DNA of 61,323 nucleotides from Clostridiaceae bacterium (GTDB lineage Bacteria; Bacillota; Clostridia; Peptostreptococcales; Peptostreptococcaceae), in assembly GCA_902362365.1 (NCBI GenBank), contig CABIVQ010000012.1, positions 972 to 62,294 of the forward strand. Direction: 5' to 3'. Made by a program: the position numbers and the translations under genes. The notes under the pieces were generated by a model. It saw only the letters and a program-made list of their open reading frames with translations, searched no databases and was not told the DNA's origin. This document shows, one piece after another, positions 40,916 through 50,294 of this stretch (its first letter is position 1; the number at the start of each line of letters is the position of its first letter).

Positions 40916-41935
40916 TTATTTTATTTTTAAATCATCTAGTATTATTATTAAACTTTCAAGCCACCATTGTAAGTTATAAATTGCAAACTTATCATTTAAG
41001 TTACTTCTGCTTATAAGTGCTGGCAAAAACATTCTACATGCACATAGCACTCCTACTCTTGTTAATGTATCCCAAGTTTTTTTAGTAAATGAATATCCTA
41101 AGTTTTTTTCTAATGACTCTTTATAATAATAAATAAGGTCTATTTTATCCACTTTATTATCTACAGAACTCATAAGATACCAAAATAAATCTAAGGTACA
41201 TGGTCCACACCCACTATTTGCCCAATCTATAAACCTTACATCATCTTTATCTATGTAAAGAGCATTATCTGGTCTATAATCACCATGCACAAATGTTTTA
41301 GGATAATAAGAAAAATTCTGATCTACATTTTCAAATTTACAATATTTTTTATATCGATCTTCTCCTAAAAATTCTCTTAATTTTTTCCATCCATAGCAAT
41401 TATCTTCTTTAAACTCTTCTACTTGATTAAGTTTTTCCTCAGTTAAAAAGTAATAATAATCTTCAACACTAAGTAAAGATTTATATCTAAGTATATCATG
41501 CTCACTGAATTTGGCATGAAACTTAGCTAGATTATCTAAATATGCGTAGTAATCATCACTATTTTTTTCAGATCCTATAAAATCTGACATATCATTCATT
41601 AATATTGCATAACAATCGCTATTTTCATAATATGCTATATAAACATCTTTAATGAACTCTTCTATTTTATTAAATATACCATCTTTAAATATAGTAAGCT
41701 CTCTACCTTTATCATTACTTACTCTTGCAAGCCAGTCTTCTTTTAAATTATTAACTTTTAAATATAAATTTTTACTATTATCATTAGTATTTATTTTCAA
41801 CTTATACATCTTAGATCCAGATAAACCACTAGTATCTATACTATATATTTTCATGTCTTTTATATCATCAACAACATTATTTAATACTTCTTTACTTAAA
41901 AGCTCTTTTAATGATGATGCTTTATAAATTCCCAT
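40916..41935 (-). CDS. Aminoglycoside-phosphotransferase-like kinase
   Basis: Protein of 339 residues with the kinase-like core of the APH superfamily: FVHGDYRPDN (about 213-222) is the Brenner-type catalytic loop with Asp and Asn, and RFIDWANSG carries the metal-binding Asp. The C-terminal region has family helices. Substrates could be small alcohols, choline, amino alcohols or an antibiotic; none is indicated. The start at 41935 follows GAGGGGAG; an in-frame ATG 27 bases upstream lacks a site. It follows the pdu operon but is separated from it by a long hairpin. Confidence 0.6.
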   Translation of the reverse strand: MGIYKASSLKELLSKEVLNNVVDDIKDMKIYSIDTSGLSGSKMYKLKINTNDNSKNLYLKVNNLKEDWLARVSNDKGRELTIFKDGIFNKIEEFIKDVYIAYYENSDCYAILMNDMSDFIGSEKNSDDYYAYLDNLAKFHAKFSEHDILRYKSLLSVEDYYYFLTEEKLNQVEEFKEDNCYGWKKLREFLGEDRYKKYCKFENVDQNFSYYPKTFVHGDYRPDNALYIDKDDVRFIDWANSGCGPCTLDLFWYLMSSVDNKVDKIDLIYYYKESLEKNLGYSFTKKTWDTLTRVGVLCACRMFLPALISRSNLNDKFAIYNLQWWLESLIIILDDLKIK

Positions 41936-41962
41936 ATTATCTCCCCTCATTTGTAAATTCAT

Positions 41963-42010
41963 AACCCTTTCTTAATAAACATTTTTTATAAATATTTATT
42001 AAGAAAGGGC
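41963..42010. terminator. Long hairpin at the end of the pdu operon
   Basis: Seventeen-bp stem AACCCTTTCTTAATAAA with TTTATTAAGAAAGGGCT, between pduT and the kinase-like gene. The T-run is weak in either direction, so it may act partly as a terminator or as an mRNA stabiliser. Confidence 0.55.
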
Positions 42011-42074
42011 TATAAATAGATTTTAATATTATCTACTTATAAGCCCCTACTTTTAATAATTTAAATTATCAACC

Positions 42075-42623
42075 TTATCTAAGCTTCTCTATTAAGCTTT
42101 TATGAGGCGAAGATACTACAGAAGTGCTTATTATAGATCCAGATTCACCTAATTCATTTAAACAAGATTTCACCGCTGATTTAACAGCTGATACTTCACC
42201 TGTTAAAATTAAAAAACCTTTTCCCCCTAATCCTTTAGCAATTCTAATTTCTATTAATTTTACATTTGAAGCTTTTACAGCTATATCTCCTGCTTTTATA
42301 GCAGTTAATGCTGATATAGTTTCTATTGCACCTATAGATTTTACTTTGTCTATTTCTGTAAATCCAGTAAGTGATACTAATACATCTTCATGTATATTAT
42401 TTATTACATGAGATTCTACTAAAAATATACCCGCTACTTTTTTTCCTGATTCAACAGAGCTTTTAACTGCACCTACATCTCCAGTGATTAATATCATATA
42501 TTTTCCTGGACAAATAGGATTTGCCATAATTAATTCCACATTAGCAGCCTTTAACATCTCATCAGCTGTTTCTATACCAATAGGAATACTTTTTATCTCC
42601 ACAAGACCTATTGCTTTCTTCAA
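42075..42623 (-). CDS. pduT: PduT, tandem-BMC shell protein with iron-sulphur site
   Basis: Protein of 182 residues with two bacterial-microcompartment domains (about 1-85 and 95-170), forming a trimeric shell tile. Cys38 in NPICPGKYM lies at the same position as the Salmonella PduT cysteine that binds a 4Fe-4S cluster at the central pore. It should pass electrons between cytosol and lumen, possibly with PduS. It is the last gene of the operon. The C-terminus has charged variation relative to Salmonella. Confidence 0.88.
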   Translation of the reverse strand: MKKAIGLVEIKSIPIGIETADEMLKAANVELIMANPICPGKYMILITGDVGAVKSSVESGKKVAGIFLVESHVINNIHEDVLVSLTGFTEIDKVKSIGAIETISALTAIKAGDIAVKASNVKLIEIRIAKGLGGKGFLILTGEVSAVKSAVKSCLNELGESGSIISTSVVSSPHKSLIEKLR

Positions 42624-42649
42624 CGGTATCCCCTCTCTTCTGTTTCTTA

Positions 42650-43576
42650 TTATTTAAATATCATAAATATTATTAGTGATAATATGAATATTGTACATGC
42701 AGGTGGGTCAATGTGGCTGTCCACATGACTATTTACAGTCTTAACAAAGAATTCACCAAGTAATGCAGCAACTATTGCTACTATAACACCTATAATTGGG
42801 CTACCTGACCATACTAGTGCATATGCTGCAGTTATACTTATATGGTGTGTAGTTGGTGCTGTAAATCCTGTTTGTGCAAATATCAATGATATTGCACTTA
42901 TTGCAAATACAAATCCTGGATATGATACTTGCATAAATTCACGAGATACGCCAGCTTCCTCTAATAATGTTCCTGTATAACATACTACTAAACCAACTAT
43001 TAAACCAAGTACTATATTATATACAAAAGCATTTCCTTTAGGGAAATATTCTCTAGGAGTACTACCTTCATACTTACCAGTTAACCCTGATTTACCTATA
43101 GCAAATCTTACTATTAAACCTGACGTCGCAACTGTCATTGCAACTGTATCTGTAGGTATTGCTAAAACATTTGCGTATAAATGATTTATTAATAAACCTA
43201 TTACACCAAATATACCACCAACTAATAAAACAGAAGCATCTCCTGTACCATGTAAGCAATAAAGTATATCTGCTCCATTAGTTATTCCCGAAGGTGCAGC
43301 AACTGCTACATTTCCTCCACCTAAACTACCATTAGCTATAGCATTATTTTTTCTTGCTGCAAAAGCTGCTGCTGCAACACCACCAGCAAATGCGATGTGT
43401 GGTCCAAAGAAAGAACCAAATGCAATATTACCAGTTACTACATCTACTCCTGTACCTAAACCCATAGCCGTACCAACTACAGCTATAATACCTGTCATAA
43501 TAAATGCAGGTAATGCACCTATAGCTGATCCAAAAGCTCCTCCACCGAATGCTGCAAGTACTGATAAAATACTCAT
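42650..43576 (-). CDS. Multi-pass membrane protein in the pdu operon, possible diol transporter
   Basis: Protein of 308 residues with about eight hydrophobic segments and Gly/Ala-rich loops (GGGAFGSAIGALPAFIMTG, FGSFFGPHIAFAGG, TAPTTHHISITAAYALVWSG). I do not recognise the family. Its location between pduS and pduT, and the lack of a PduF facilitator in the window, make uptake of 1,2-propanediol or export of product a reasonable guess. I start at ATG 43576, seven bases after GGGGG; an in-frame ATG at 43594 would overlap pduS. Confidence 0.55.
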   Translation of the reverse strand: MSILSVLAAFGGGAFGSAIGALPAFIMTGIIAVVGTAMGLGTGVDVVTGNIAFGSFFGPHIAFAGGVAAAAFAARKNNAIANGSLGGGNVAVAAPSGITNGADILYCLHGTGDASVLLVGGIFGVIGLLINHLYANVLAIPTDTVAMTVATSGLIVRFAIGKSGLTGKYEGSTPREYFPKGNAFVYNIVLGLIVGLVVCYTGTLLEEAGVSREFMQVSYPGFVFAISAISLIFAQTGFTAPTTHHISITAAYALVWSGSPIIGVIVAIVAALLGEFFVKTVNSHVDSHIDPPACTIFILSLIIFMIFK

Positions 43577-43577
43577 A

Positions 43578-44909
43578 TTACATCCCCCAATCAATTATAA
43601 TTATATTATTTCTAATATCTTTGATAATTCCATTGACGCTTGAGTGAATATTGCTTCCTAATTTATTATCTTCTATATTTCCTAGTAAATCTCCTTTAAA
43701 AACTTTGTCACCTATTTGTACTACTGGTGTTGCTGGTGCACCTATATGTTGATTTAAAGGAATAGCTATAGATTTTGCATTTACTTTAATATCTGTCATT
43801 GGTGCTTCTACATCATATGAGTTTAATCCTATCTTATTAATTAATTTATTCACTGGATACTTTTTATATGACCTAAATGGGTGAACATTTTCCGGATGAT
43901 TTTTGCATGTATTTTTTATTCCATTTGACCCCATTGTCTTTTTTAGTGAATTATGTAACTTCCAAGGTTGTAAATCCATTATACATGCATATTCACATAG
44001 TCTACACTCACAGCATAAAAATGCATTTACTGGTGTTACACTTTCATCACATAAATCACTATAACTAGCTAGTCTCATCATCTTGTCTGGATATATTCTA
44101 TGTCCTATTAAATTTCTTGGACATACTTCACTACAGTGACTACAATGCATACAAGCAGCCTTAGCTTCTTTTAACATTTGATTTATATCCTTAGTAAGTG
44201 ATTTTACAAGTGAATGATCAGATGGTAAGACTATAAGGCCTTTGGTTGTTTTAGTAATAGGGTTTTTTATATCTGTAATTTTGCCCATCATAGGACCACC
44301 ATTTATTACTACATAATCCTCTAAATAAGATCCTCCAGCTAAATTTATAGCTTCTTCTATACTTAATCCTATTGGAAGTTTTAAGGTTTTTGGAGATTTT
44401 ACTGCTCCTGTAACTGTTACATACTTTTCTGTAACAGGAGTATTATTATAATATGCATCATATATGTTGACTATAGTTTCTACATTAGAAACTATAGCAC
44501 CAACATTTAGAGGTATTCCGCCTTCAGGAACTATTCTTCCTGTAACTTCATATACTATAATTTGTTCATCTCCTGCAGGATAAAAATTTTGTAGTTTATG
44601 AAGACTTATTCCCTCATATTCTCCAATTATATCTTCAAAAGACTTTATAGCTTTTTTATATTTTTCTTTAAGAGCTATTACAGCATATTTTGCTCCTACA
44701 TGTTCTTTTATAAGCTTTAAACCTTCTAGGATTTTTCTAGATTCCATTGCCATAAGTTGCTGATCTACTCTTAAAAGAGGTTCACATTCTGCACCATTTA
44801 CGATTACATATTCAGCCTTTGCATTTAATTTTACGTGAGTAGGAAATCCAGCTCCACCTGCACCAACAATACCTGCATCTTTTACAAGGCTTATTAAATC
44901 TTTTTCCAA
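43578..44909 (-). CDS. pduS: PduS, cobalamin reductase (RnfC-like)
   Basis: Protein of 443 residues. It reduces cob(III)/cob(II)alamin for reactivation of the adenosylcobalamin cofactor, using NADH and FMN with iron-sulphur clusters. GAGGAGFPTHVKL (about 15-28) is the NADH/FMN-binding start. CMHCSHCSEVCP (about 250) and CCECRLCEYAC (about 300) are ferredoxin-type Cys motifs. The C-terminal lipoyl-like sandwich has GDKVFKGDLLG. It overlaps the next start region closely. It complements PduO. Confidence 0.88.
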   Translation of the reverse strand: MEKDLISLVKDAGIVGAGGAGFPTHVKLNAKAEYVIVNGAECEPLLRVDQQLMAMESRKILEGLKLIKEHVGAKYAVIALKEKYKKAIKSFEDIIGEYEGISLHKLQNFYPAGDEQIIVYEVTGRIVPEGGIPLNVGAIVSNVETIVNIYDAYYNNTPVTEKYVTVTGAVKSPKTLKLPIGLSIEEAINLAGGSYLEDYVVINGGPMMGKITDIKNPITKTTKGLIVLPSDHSLVKSLTKDINQMLKEAKAACMHCSHCSEVCPRNLIGHRIYPDKMMRLASYSDLCDESVTPVNAFLCCECRLCEYACIMDLQPWKLHNSLKKTMGSNGIKNTCKNHPENVHPFRSYKKYPVNKLINKIGLNSYDVEAPMTDIKVNAKSIAIPLNQHIGAPATPVVQIGDKVFKGDLLGNIEDNKLGSNIHSSVNGIIKDIRNNIIIIDWGM

Positions 44910-44922
44910 TTAGCTCACCTCT

Positions 44923-46329
44923 TTATCTAACGTTAAACCCTTCTACAAGCACACATCTTCTTTTTCTAGTAAATGTTTTTGCTGAAGTTAAACCTTCACC
45001 AGTTGGTCCTGCAATTGTAAATGTTGTATGTCCTTCTCCTCCAACACCAATTCCAGAATAAGATGGTCCATTTTTAACAAATATAGTAGTTTGTATAAGT
45101 CTAGCCATTTTAGTCAATTTATCAACATTTTTAGAATGCATCATAGCAGTATGTCTATTTCCATGCTCTACTTCTACAGCTAAGTCTATAGCTTCATCTA
45201 CATCTTTTACTCTTACTATAGGAAGTATTGGCATCATTAATTCTTCTTGAACAAATGGATGATCTTTATTAGTTTCCATTATTATTACTTTAATACTTGA
45301 ATCTACTTCTATACCTAGTTTACTAAGTATGTATTTAGCACTCTTTCCTACAAATTCAGTTTTTATTTTTAACTTATCATTAAGTACTAATTTTACTAGT
45401 TTATCTAGAAGATCTTTATCAGTTATTTGATAAGCTCCATTTTTATTCATATTAAATATTAAGTAATCTGCAATTGAATCAACTGCAATGACTTCCTTTT
45501 CTGCTATACAAGGTAGGTTATTATCAAAGCTACATCCATCTATAATATCTTTTGCAGCTTTTTCAATATCTGCAGTTTCATCAACTACAGCTGGTGGATT
45601 ACCTGCACCTGCTCCTATTGCTTTCTTCCCTGATGATAGAACTAATTTAACTATTCCAGGTCCACCTGTAGCAACTAATAATTTTACTTTATCATGATTT
45701 ATCATTTTATTTGTATTTTCTATAGATGGTTCAGCAACTGAAACCACTAGATTTTCTGGTGCTCCTACTTTTCTTAGAGCCCTATTTATAGTTTGTATAG
45801 TTAATTTTGAAACTTTTTTAGCTCTAGGATGAGGACTAAATACTACAGAGTTTCCTGCAGCAAGCATGCCTATGCTATTACAAAGAAGTGTTTCTGTTGG
45901 ATTTGTAGTAGGTGCTATTGCGCCTATAACACCAAATGGAGATAATTCTACTAAAGTAAGACCATCATCTCCTGATATAGCTTCACTTTTCAAATCTTCT
46001 ATTCCTGGTGTTTTTTCTATTACGAGTTTATTTTTTATAATCTTATATTCTACTTCTCCCATTCCGGTTTCATCAACTGACATTCTTGAAATAAGTTCTA
46101 TAAGTTCTTCATTAGAAAACTCTGCTCTTATAGCCTTAATAAATCTATCTCTATCAGCCATAGTGCATTTCATATATTCTCTCTGTGCTATAAATGCTGC
46201 TTCTACTGCATCATCCATATTTTCAAATATTCCGTCTACGCAATCTACACAGTTTTTCTCTTCCTGCATATCAATTCCTTCTATGACTTTTTTCACAACT
46301 TTTTCTATGTCTAGAGCACTTATATTCAT
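44923..46329 (-). CDS. pduP: PduP, CoA-acylating propionaldehyde dehydrogenase
   Basis: Protein of 468 residues. It oxidises propionaldehyde to propionyl-CoA in the microcompartment with NAD+. The N-terminus (MNISALDIEKVVKKVIEGID) is an amphipathic encapsulation peptide. The catalytic cysteine lies in GCSFDNNLPCIAEKE (about 270), and VVFSPHPRAKKV with TGGPGIVKLVLSSGKKA are cofactor regions. The C-terminus GEGLTSAKTFTRKRRCVLV is typical for the family. It lies between pduO and pduS. Confidence 0.92.
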   Translation of the reverse strand: MNISALDIEKVVKKVIEGIDMQEEKNCVDCVDGIFENMDDAVEAAFIAQREYMKCTMADRDRFIKAIRAEFSNEELIELISRMSVDETGMGEVEYKIIKNKLVIEKTPGIEDLKSEAISGDDGLTLVELSPFGVIGAIAPTTNPTETLLCNSIGMLAAGNSVVFSPHPRAKKVSKLTIQTINRALRKVGAPENLVVSVAEPSIENTNKMINHDKVKLLVATGGPGIVKLVLSSGKKAIGAGAGNPPAVVDETADIEKAAKDIIDGCSFDNNLPCIAEKEVIAVDSIADYLIFNMNKNGAYQITDKDLLDKLVKLVLNDKLKIKTEFVGKSAKYILSKLGIEVDSSIKVIIMETNKDHPFVQEELMMPILPIVRVKDVDEAIDLAVEVEHGNRHTAMMHSKNVDKLTKMARLIQTTIFVKNGPSYSGIGVGGEGHTTFTIAGPTGEGLTSAKTFTRKRRCVLVEGFNVR

Positions 46330-46346
46330 ACGACTTCCCCCCTAAT

Positions 46347-47315
46347 CTATAATGAATCTATTGCATATTGAGCAATTGCCATATCTTGTTCCACTGTCCC
46401 TCCACTTACTCCTACTGCTCCAACTATCTTTCCATTAACCTCTATAGGAAAACCTCCACCAAATACTACCATTCTATTAGAATTTGTGTTTTGTATTCCA
46501 TAAAGTGAACCTGATTCTTTAGCCAGATTACTTACATCTGATGTTGGCATTTGAAGAGCAAGTGCCGTATATGCCTTATTCATAGATATATCCAAACTTG
46601 CTAATAAAGATCCTTCCATTCTATGAACTAAAATAATATTTCCGCCTTCATCTACTACTGAAAAAACCATCGGAACATTCATTTCCATAGCTTTTTCTTC
46701 AGCAAATTCTGCCATTTTTTTGATATTATTTAGATTGAAATCCTTAGAAAATTTCTCTTTTAGTTTCTTTACAACTTTATTTTTTATATTCTCTACTTCT
46801 GAGTTATGTTCCTCTACTCTTGCTAGAGCATATATAGTATCAGATAGTCTATTTATATATTTAAGCAATTCTTCTCTTATCTCTTCTTCTTCCCTTAATG
46901 ATATAATCTTTCTTTCAGCCCTTCTAATAATTGTTCTAGCTACATGTAAAGATGCTGATGCTTGATTTTTCCCTGGAACTACAAACTCAGTTTGTTTCCC
47001 TACAATTTCAGTACACTCATCAACAATTTGCTCTAAAAAAGTTACATCTTTTTCTGTTACTTTTCCTTGTAGTATTTGAAGTCCTTTATCATCACTTGCT
47101 AATTCAGCACCTACACTAAATAATCTTTTTTGTATTGAGTTTACATAAATTTTTATTTTTTCATTTTTTAGATGTGAGTAAGCAAGACCTAGCATTGAGT
47201 TTGCCTCATCTATAGTTCCATAACAGTCAACTCTTGCACTACTTTTTTTTACTCTTTTACCACCATATAAACTTGTTTCACCTTTATCTCCTGTCTTTGT
47301 GTATAAATTAGCCAA
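46347..47315 (-). CDS. pduO: PduO, corrinoid adenosyltransferase with GlcG-like domain
   Basis: Protein of 322 residues. The N-terminal half (1-180) is a PduO-type ATP:corrinoid adenosyltransferase (MANLYTKTGDKGETSLYGG, VDCYGTIDEANSMLG, ASASLHVARTIIRRAERKI) that makes the adenosylcobalamin needed by diol dehydratase. The C-terminal part (195-322, MAEFAEEKAMEMNVPMVFS, FGGGFPIEVNGKIVGAVGV) is a GlcG/HbpS-like domain that may bind heme. It lies directly upstream of pduP. Confidence 0.93.
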   Translation of the reverse strand: MANLYTKTGDKGETSLYGGKRVKKSSARVDCYGTIDEANSMLGLAYSHLKNEKIKIYVNSIQKRLFSVGAELASDDKGLQILQGKVTEKDVTFLEQIVDECTEIVGKQTEFVVPGKNQASASLHVARTIIRRAERKIISLREEEEIREELLKYINRLSDTIYALARVEEHNSEVENIKNKVVKKLKEKFSKDFNLNNIKKMAEFAEEKAMEMNVPMVFSVVDEGGNIILVHRMEGSLLASLDISMNKAYTALALQMPTSDVSNLAKESGSLYGIQNTNSNRMVVFGGGFPIEVNGKIVGAVGVSGGTVEQDMAIAQYAIDSL

Positions 47316-47328
47316 TGAATTTCACTCC

Positions 47329-47604
47329 CTAACCATTTACTTCTACAGTATCAACAATAGCTACTACTGCTGAATCTATAGGAGCTTTTTCTCTTTCAAG
47401 CACGTATCTTGCAGAGCTCCCCTTAGATACTAATACTATTTCTCCTACTCCTGCACCAACTGAATCTACTACAACCTCACTATTATCAGTTATACCCAAA
47501 CGCTCATCTAGTTTTTTTATTACTAAAAGTTTAAAACCTACTAAGGCTTCATTTTTAGTTGTTGATACAACTGTTCCAACCACTTTACCTAAATACATAT
47601 TCAT
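47329..47604 (-). CDS. pduN: PduN, pentameric vertex shell protein
   Basis: Protein of 91 residues of the EutN/CcmL family (MNMYLGKVVGTVVSTTKNEA, GAGVGEIVLVSKGSSARYVL). Pentamers close the vertices of the microcompartment. Position between the flavoprotein-like gene and pduO is conserved in Firmicute pdu operons. The last codons overlap no neighbour. Confidence 0.92.
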   Translation of the reverse strand: MNMYLGKVVGTVVSTTKNEALVGFKLLVIKKLDERLGITDNSEVVVDSVGAGVGEIVLVSKGSSARYVLEREKAPIDSAVVAIVDTVEVNG

Positions 47605-47610
47605 TACTCC

Positions 47611-48471
47611 TTATTCTTTTAGTAACTTAATATTTAATCGTTGTGCTTCATCCCTCGCTAAATCTGTTATTAATGTATTTGGGCTTACAAAAATTGTATT
47701 ATACATTTTGTTGTCCCATATATCTCTTCTACTTAAAATCTTTTTATTTATTTTAATAAATGGAGAGTTTTTATCAGTTTTATACTTAGCTTTCTTGTTG
47801 ATTTCTATATTACTATTTACTTTTGCTATGCTTGATGCATTTGATTTATCTAAATCAAAACTTTTGAATAGTGTTTTGTTTACTTTCATATATAAATTTT
47901 CAGAAGAAGTTAACTTTATATTATAATTTTTTAAAGCTTCGAGATTTAAACTTAATCTTTTCTTATAAAAATCACTTAAATTATCTCCATATAATCTTCT
48001 TCTTTCTTCATTATCTGGGCAACATCCATTAATTGATGCTACTACAGGTCTTCCTGACATTAGAGCCTTTGAAACTATATTGGTAACAAGTGTATCACTA
48101 ATACAATTTGCAATCTTCGCAGCTGAATTCATAGTTAGAGTAGGAATTATTATAATATTATTTTTTTGTAGTAACTCCTTAATAACTAATCCATCTTCAT
48201 TAGTTATTATATTTTTTGCTCCTATAGAATTTCTTACATTATCTACAGTAATCACTTCTTGAGCTGATTTTGACATTACTACATCAAATTCCCATCCATC
48301 CATCTTTAATTTGTTTATTGACTCTATTGCTTGGCAGTAACCAATAGTTGCTCCAGTAAACAAAAGTAAACCTCTTTTACTTTTGTTCATAATTTTTTCT
48401 ATTACCTTTTCTACAATATAATCAACTATTGATTCTTCTATTATGTTTTCCAATATTTTTTTTTGATTCAA
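47611..48471 (-). CDS. Flavoprotein-fold pdu accessory protein (PduM position)
   Basis: Protein of 286 residues. Residues about 30-150 look like a flavoprotein/decarboxylase-type Rossmann fold (LLLFTGATIGYCQAIESINK, IIIPTLTMNSAAKIANCIS, GRPVVASINGCCPDNEERR). The first 29 residues (MNQKKILENIIEES... EKVIEKI) resemble an encapsulation peptide. It lies where Firmicute pdu operons carry an uncharacterised gene (the Listeria lmo1162 position) and Salmonella carries pduM. A role inside the microcompartment is inferred; the cofactor and reaction are unknown. Confidence 0.6.
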   Translation of the reverse strand: MNQKKILENIIEESIVDYIVEKVIEKIMNKSKRGLLLFTGATIGYCQAIESINKLKMDGWEFDVVMSKSAQEVITVDNVRNSIGAKNIITNEDGLVIKELLQKNNIIIIPTLTMNSAAKIANCISDTLVTNIVSKALMSGRPVVASINGCCPDNEERRRLYGDNLSDFYKKRLSLNLEALKNYNIKLTSSENLYMKVNKTLFKSFDLDKSNASSIAKVNSNIEINKKAKYKTDKNSPFIKINKKILSRRDIWDNKMYNTIFVSPNTLITDLARDEAQRLNIKLLKE

Positions 48472-48482
48472 CTTATCACCTT

Positions 48483-49304
48483 CTATACACTACAATTCAT
48501 AGCTATTCCAAGAGGTGTTACTAAAAGTGGTTCTATGGGTTTTATTGTATCTACTTTAATTTCCTTTTTAAATATTCTTTCAAATTCTTTAAAGCAACAA
48601 GCACCACCTACAACGTAGATAGTTTCAATATCATATCCTTGAATATATTTACTTACAATTGAAGCCATTTTTTCAACTACAGGCTTAACTATAGTAAATA
48701 CATCCCTTTCATGAGATTTATCTTTTTTCATTTCTTCAGCTTCTTCAAAAGATTTTTTCATAAATCCTGCTAAAACTAAAGTCATATGAGTACCACCAGT
48801 TGGCTCATCAGCAGTAAACACTACTTTCCCATCTTTTATTATACTAATTCCAGTAGTACCTCCACCTACATCTACTACAGCTCCATCATTTATGCCAAGC
48901 ACACAAGATGCAGCTGTAGGTTCATCAATTACATTTACAACTTCTAAATCCGCCGATTCTACTACGTTAGCAATTACCTTTGTATTACCTTCTGTAATTC
49001 CTGGTGGTATTGCTGTAGCTGCTTTTGTAAGAGGCACTCCTATAATAGCTTCAACTTGGTCCTTTAAATCTCTTACAACTCTAGTTGCACCTATATAGTC
49101 TACAACTATTCCATCTTTTACTACACTAGATGGATACATAGCACCGGCTATAGGTCTATTATTAGAATCTACAACTGATAAAACTATATTAGCTGTTCCT
49201 AAGTCTACTCCTACCTTTAGCTCTCCTTCATAAGGATTACATTTTTTATTCTTTATAAGTTCTGAAAACTCTTCTATTAATTTGTTGCAATTCATTAAAT
49301 CCAA
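48483..49304 (-). CDS. eutJ: EutJ-like microcompartment chaperone
   Basis: Protein of 273 residues, Hsp70/actin-like ATPase fold of the EutJ family: VGVDLGTANIVLSVVDSNNR is the phosphate-1 motif, VIDEPTAASCVLGI and DGAVVDVGGGTTGISII are further nucleotide-binding motifs. EutJ proteins are thought to assist assembly or reactivation of microcompartment enzymes. Start at TTG 49304, after AGGTG; a downstream ATG is too far from it. The neighbouring order pduL-eutJ is conserved in Firmicutes. Confidence 0.85.
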   Translation of the reverse strand: MDLMNCNKLIEEFSELIKNKKCNPYEGELKVGVDLGTANIVLSVVDSNNRPIAGAMYPSSVVKDGIVVDYIGATRVVRDLKDQVEAIIGVPLTKAATAIPPGITEGNTKVIANVVESADLEVVNVIDEPTAASCVLGINDGAVVDVGGGTTGISIIKDGKVVFTADEPTGGTHMTLVLAGFMKKSFEEAEEMKKDKSHERDVFTIVKPVVEKMASIVSKYIQGYDIETIYVVGGACCFKEFERIFKKEIKVDTIKPIEPLLVTPLGIAMNCSV

Positions 49305-49328
49305 GTTATCACCTATTTTCTGCTATTT

Positions 49329-49967
49329 TTATACTATCTTAACTAAATCTCCATTTTTTACTAAACAAGCATTTGCCTCATCCATATCTAAGTGCATTTC
49401 AAGAGCATACTTCTCAGAAACTCTTACAAGTACATTTCCAAGAACAGCTTTTCTAACTCCATTTACTTCAACACTTACTTCATCCTTATCGTTAATATTT
49501 AACTTTTTAGCAGTTTCAGGAGTCATATGTATATGTCTTAAAGCTGCTATAGTTCCTTTTTTTAATTCTATACTCCCTTTAGGTCCAATAATAGTTATTC
49601 CTGGTGTATTATCTAACTTTCCAGATTCTTTTATTGGAGGATTTATTCCTAATTTAAAACCATCTGAAATTGAAATTTCAACTTGAGTTTCATCTCTTAA
49701 AGGTCCTAAAATCCTAACTTTTTTAAACTCGCCTTTAGGACCTTTAATTGTTACAACCTCATCAGATGCAAACTGACCTGGTTGCTTTAAATCTTTTATC
49801 TTAGTTAACTCATACCCTTTTCCAAAGAGATGGTTTAAATCTTCTCTACATAAATGTATATGTCTATTAGAAATACCTATAGGGATTAAAACTTCTTCAT
49901 TCTCATTTAATTGTTCAATAACTTTTTCTGTTATTAACTTTACTAAAGCTTCTTGAGATATATCCAT
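49329..49967 (-). CDS. pduL: PduL, phosphotransacylase
   Basis: Protein of 212 residues. It converts propionyl-CoA and phosphate to propionyl phosphate and free CoA. NRHIHLC and LRHIHMTPETA supply the metal-binding His residues of the two PTAC barrels. The N-terminus (MDISQEALVKLITEKVIEQL) is an encapsulation peptide, so the enzyme is luminal and recycles CoA for PduP. I start at ATG 49967, nine bases after AAGGTG. Confidence 0.92.
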   Translation of the reverse strand: MDISQEALVKLITEKVIEQLNENEEVLIPIGISNRHIHLCREDLNHLFGKGYELTKIKDLKQPGQFASDEVVTIKGPKGEFKKVRILGPLRDETQVEISISDGFKLGINPPIKESGKLDNTPGITIIGPKGSIELKKGTIAALRHIHMTPETAKKLNINDKDEVSVEVNGVRKAVLGNVLVRVSEKYALEMHLDMDEANACLVKNGDLVKIV

Positions 49968-49998
49968 TTTAATCACCTTACAATACTATATTATTCTA

Positions 49999-50277
49999 TT
50001 ACTCTGCAGTTTTTGGTAATATTTTTTCAACATCTGTATGAGGTCTTGGTATAACATGCTTAGATACTAATTCTCCAACTTTTTCAGCAGCAACTGCACC
50101 TGCATCTACAGAAGCTTTAACAGCACCAACATCACCTCTTACCATTACTGTTACTAATCCTGAACCTATCTTTTCATATCCAACTAAAACTACATTAGCA
50201 GACTTAGTCATTGCATCTGCTGCTTCTATAGCTCCTACTAATCCTTTAGTTTCTATTAATCCTAATGCTTCTCCCAT
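49999..50277 (-). CDS. pduJ: PduJ, hexameric shell protein
   Basis: Protein of 92 residues, one BMC domain, nearly identical to the PduA-type protein at 56978. [20 protein letters not shown] contains the pore loop KIGSG; the C-terminus is [15 protein letters not shown]. It forms hexameric tiles of the shell facets. Order relative to pduK is reversed from Salmonella. Confidence 0.9.
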   Translation of the reverse strand: MGEALGLIETKGLVGAIEAADAMTKSANVVLVGYEKIGSGLVTVMVRGDVGAVKASVDAGAVAAEKVGELVSKHVIPRPHTDVEKILPKTAE

Positions 50278-50294
50278 GGTAATACCTCCTAAAT

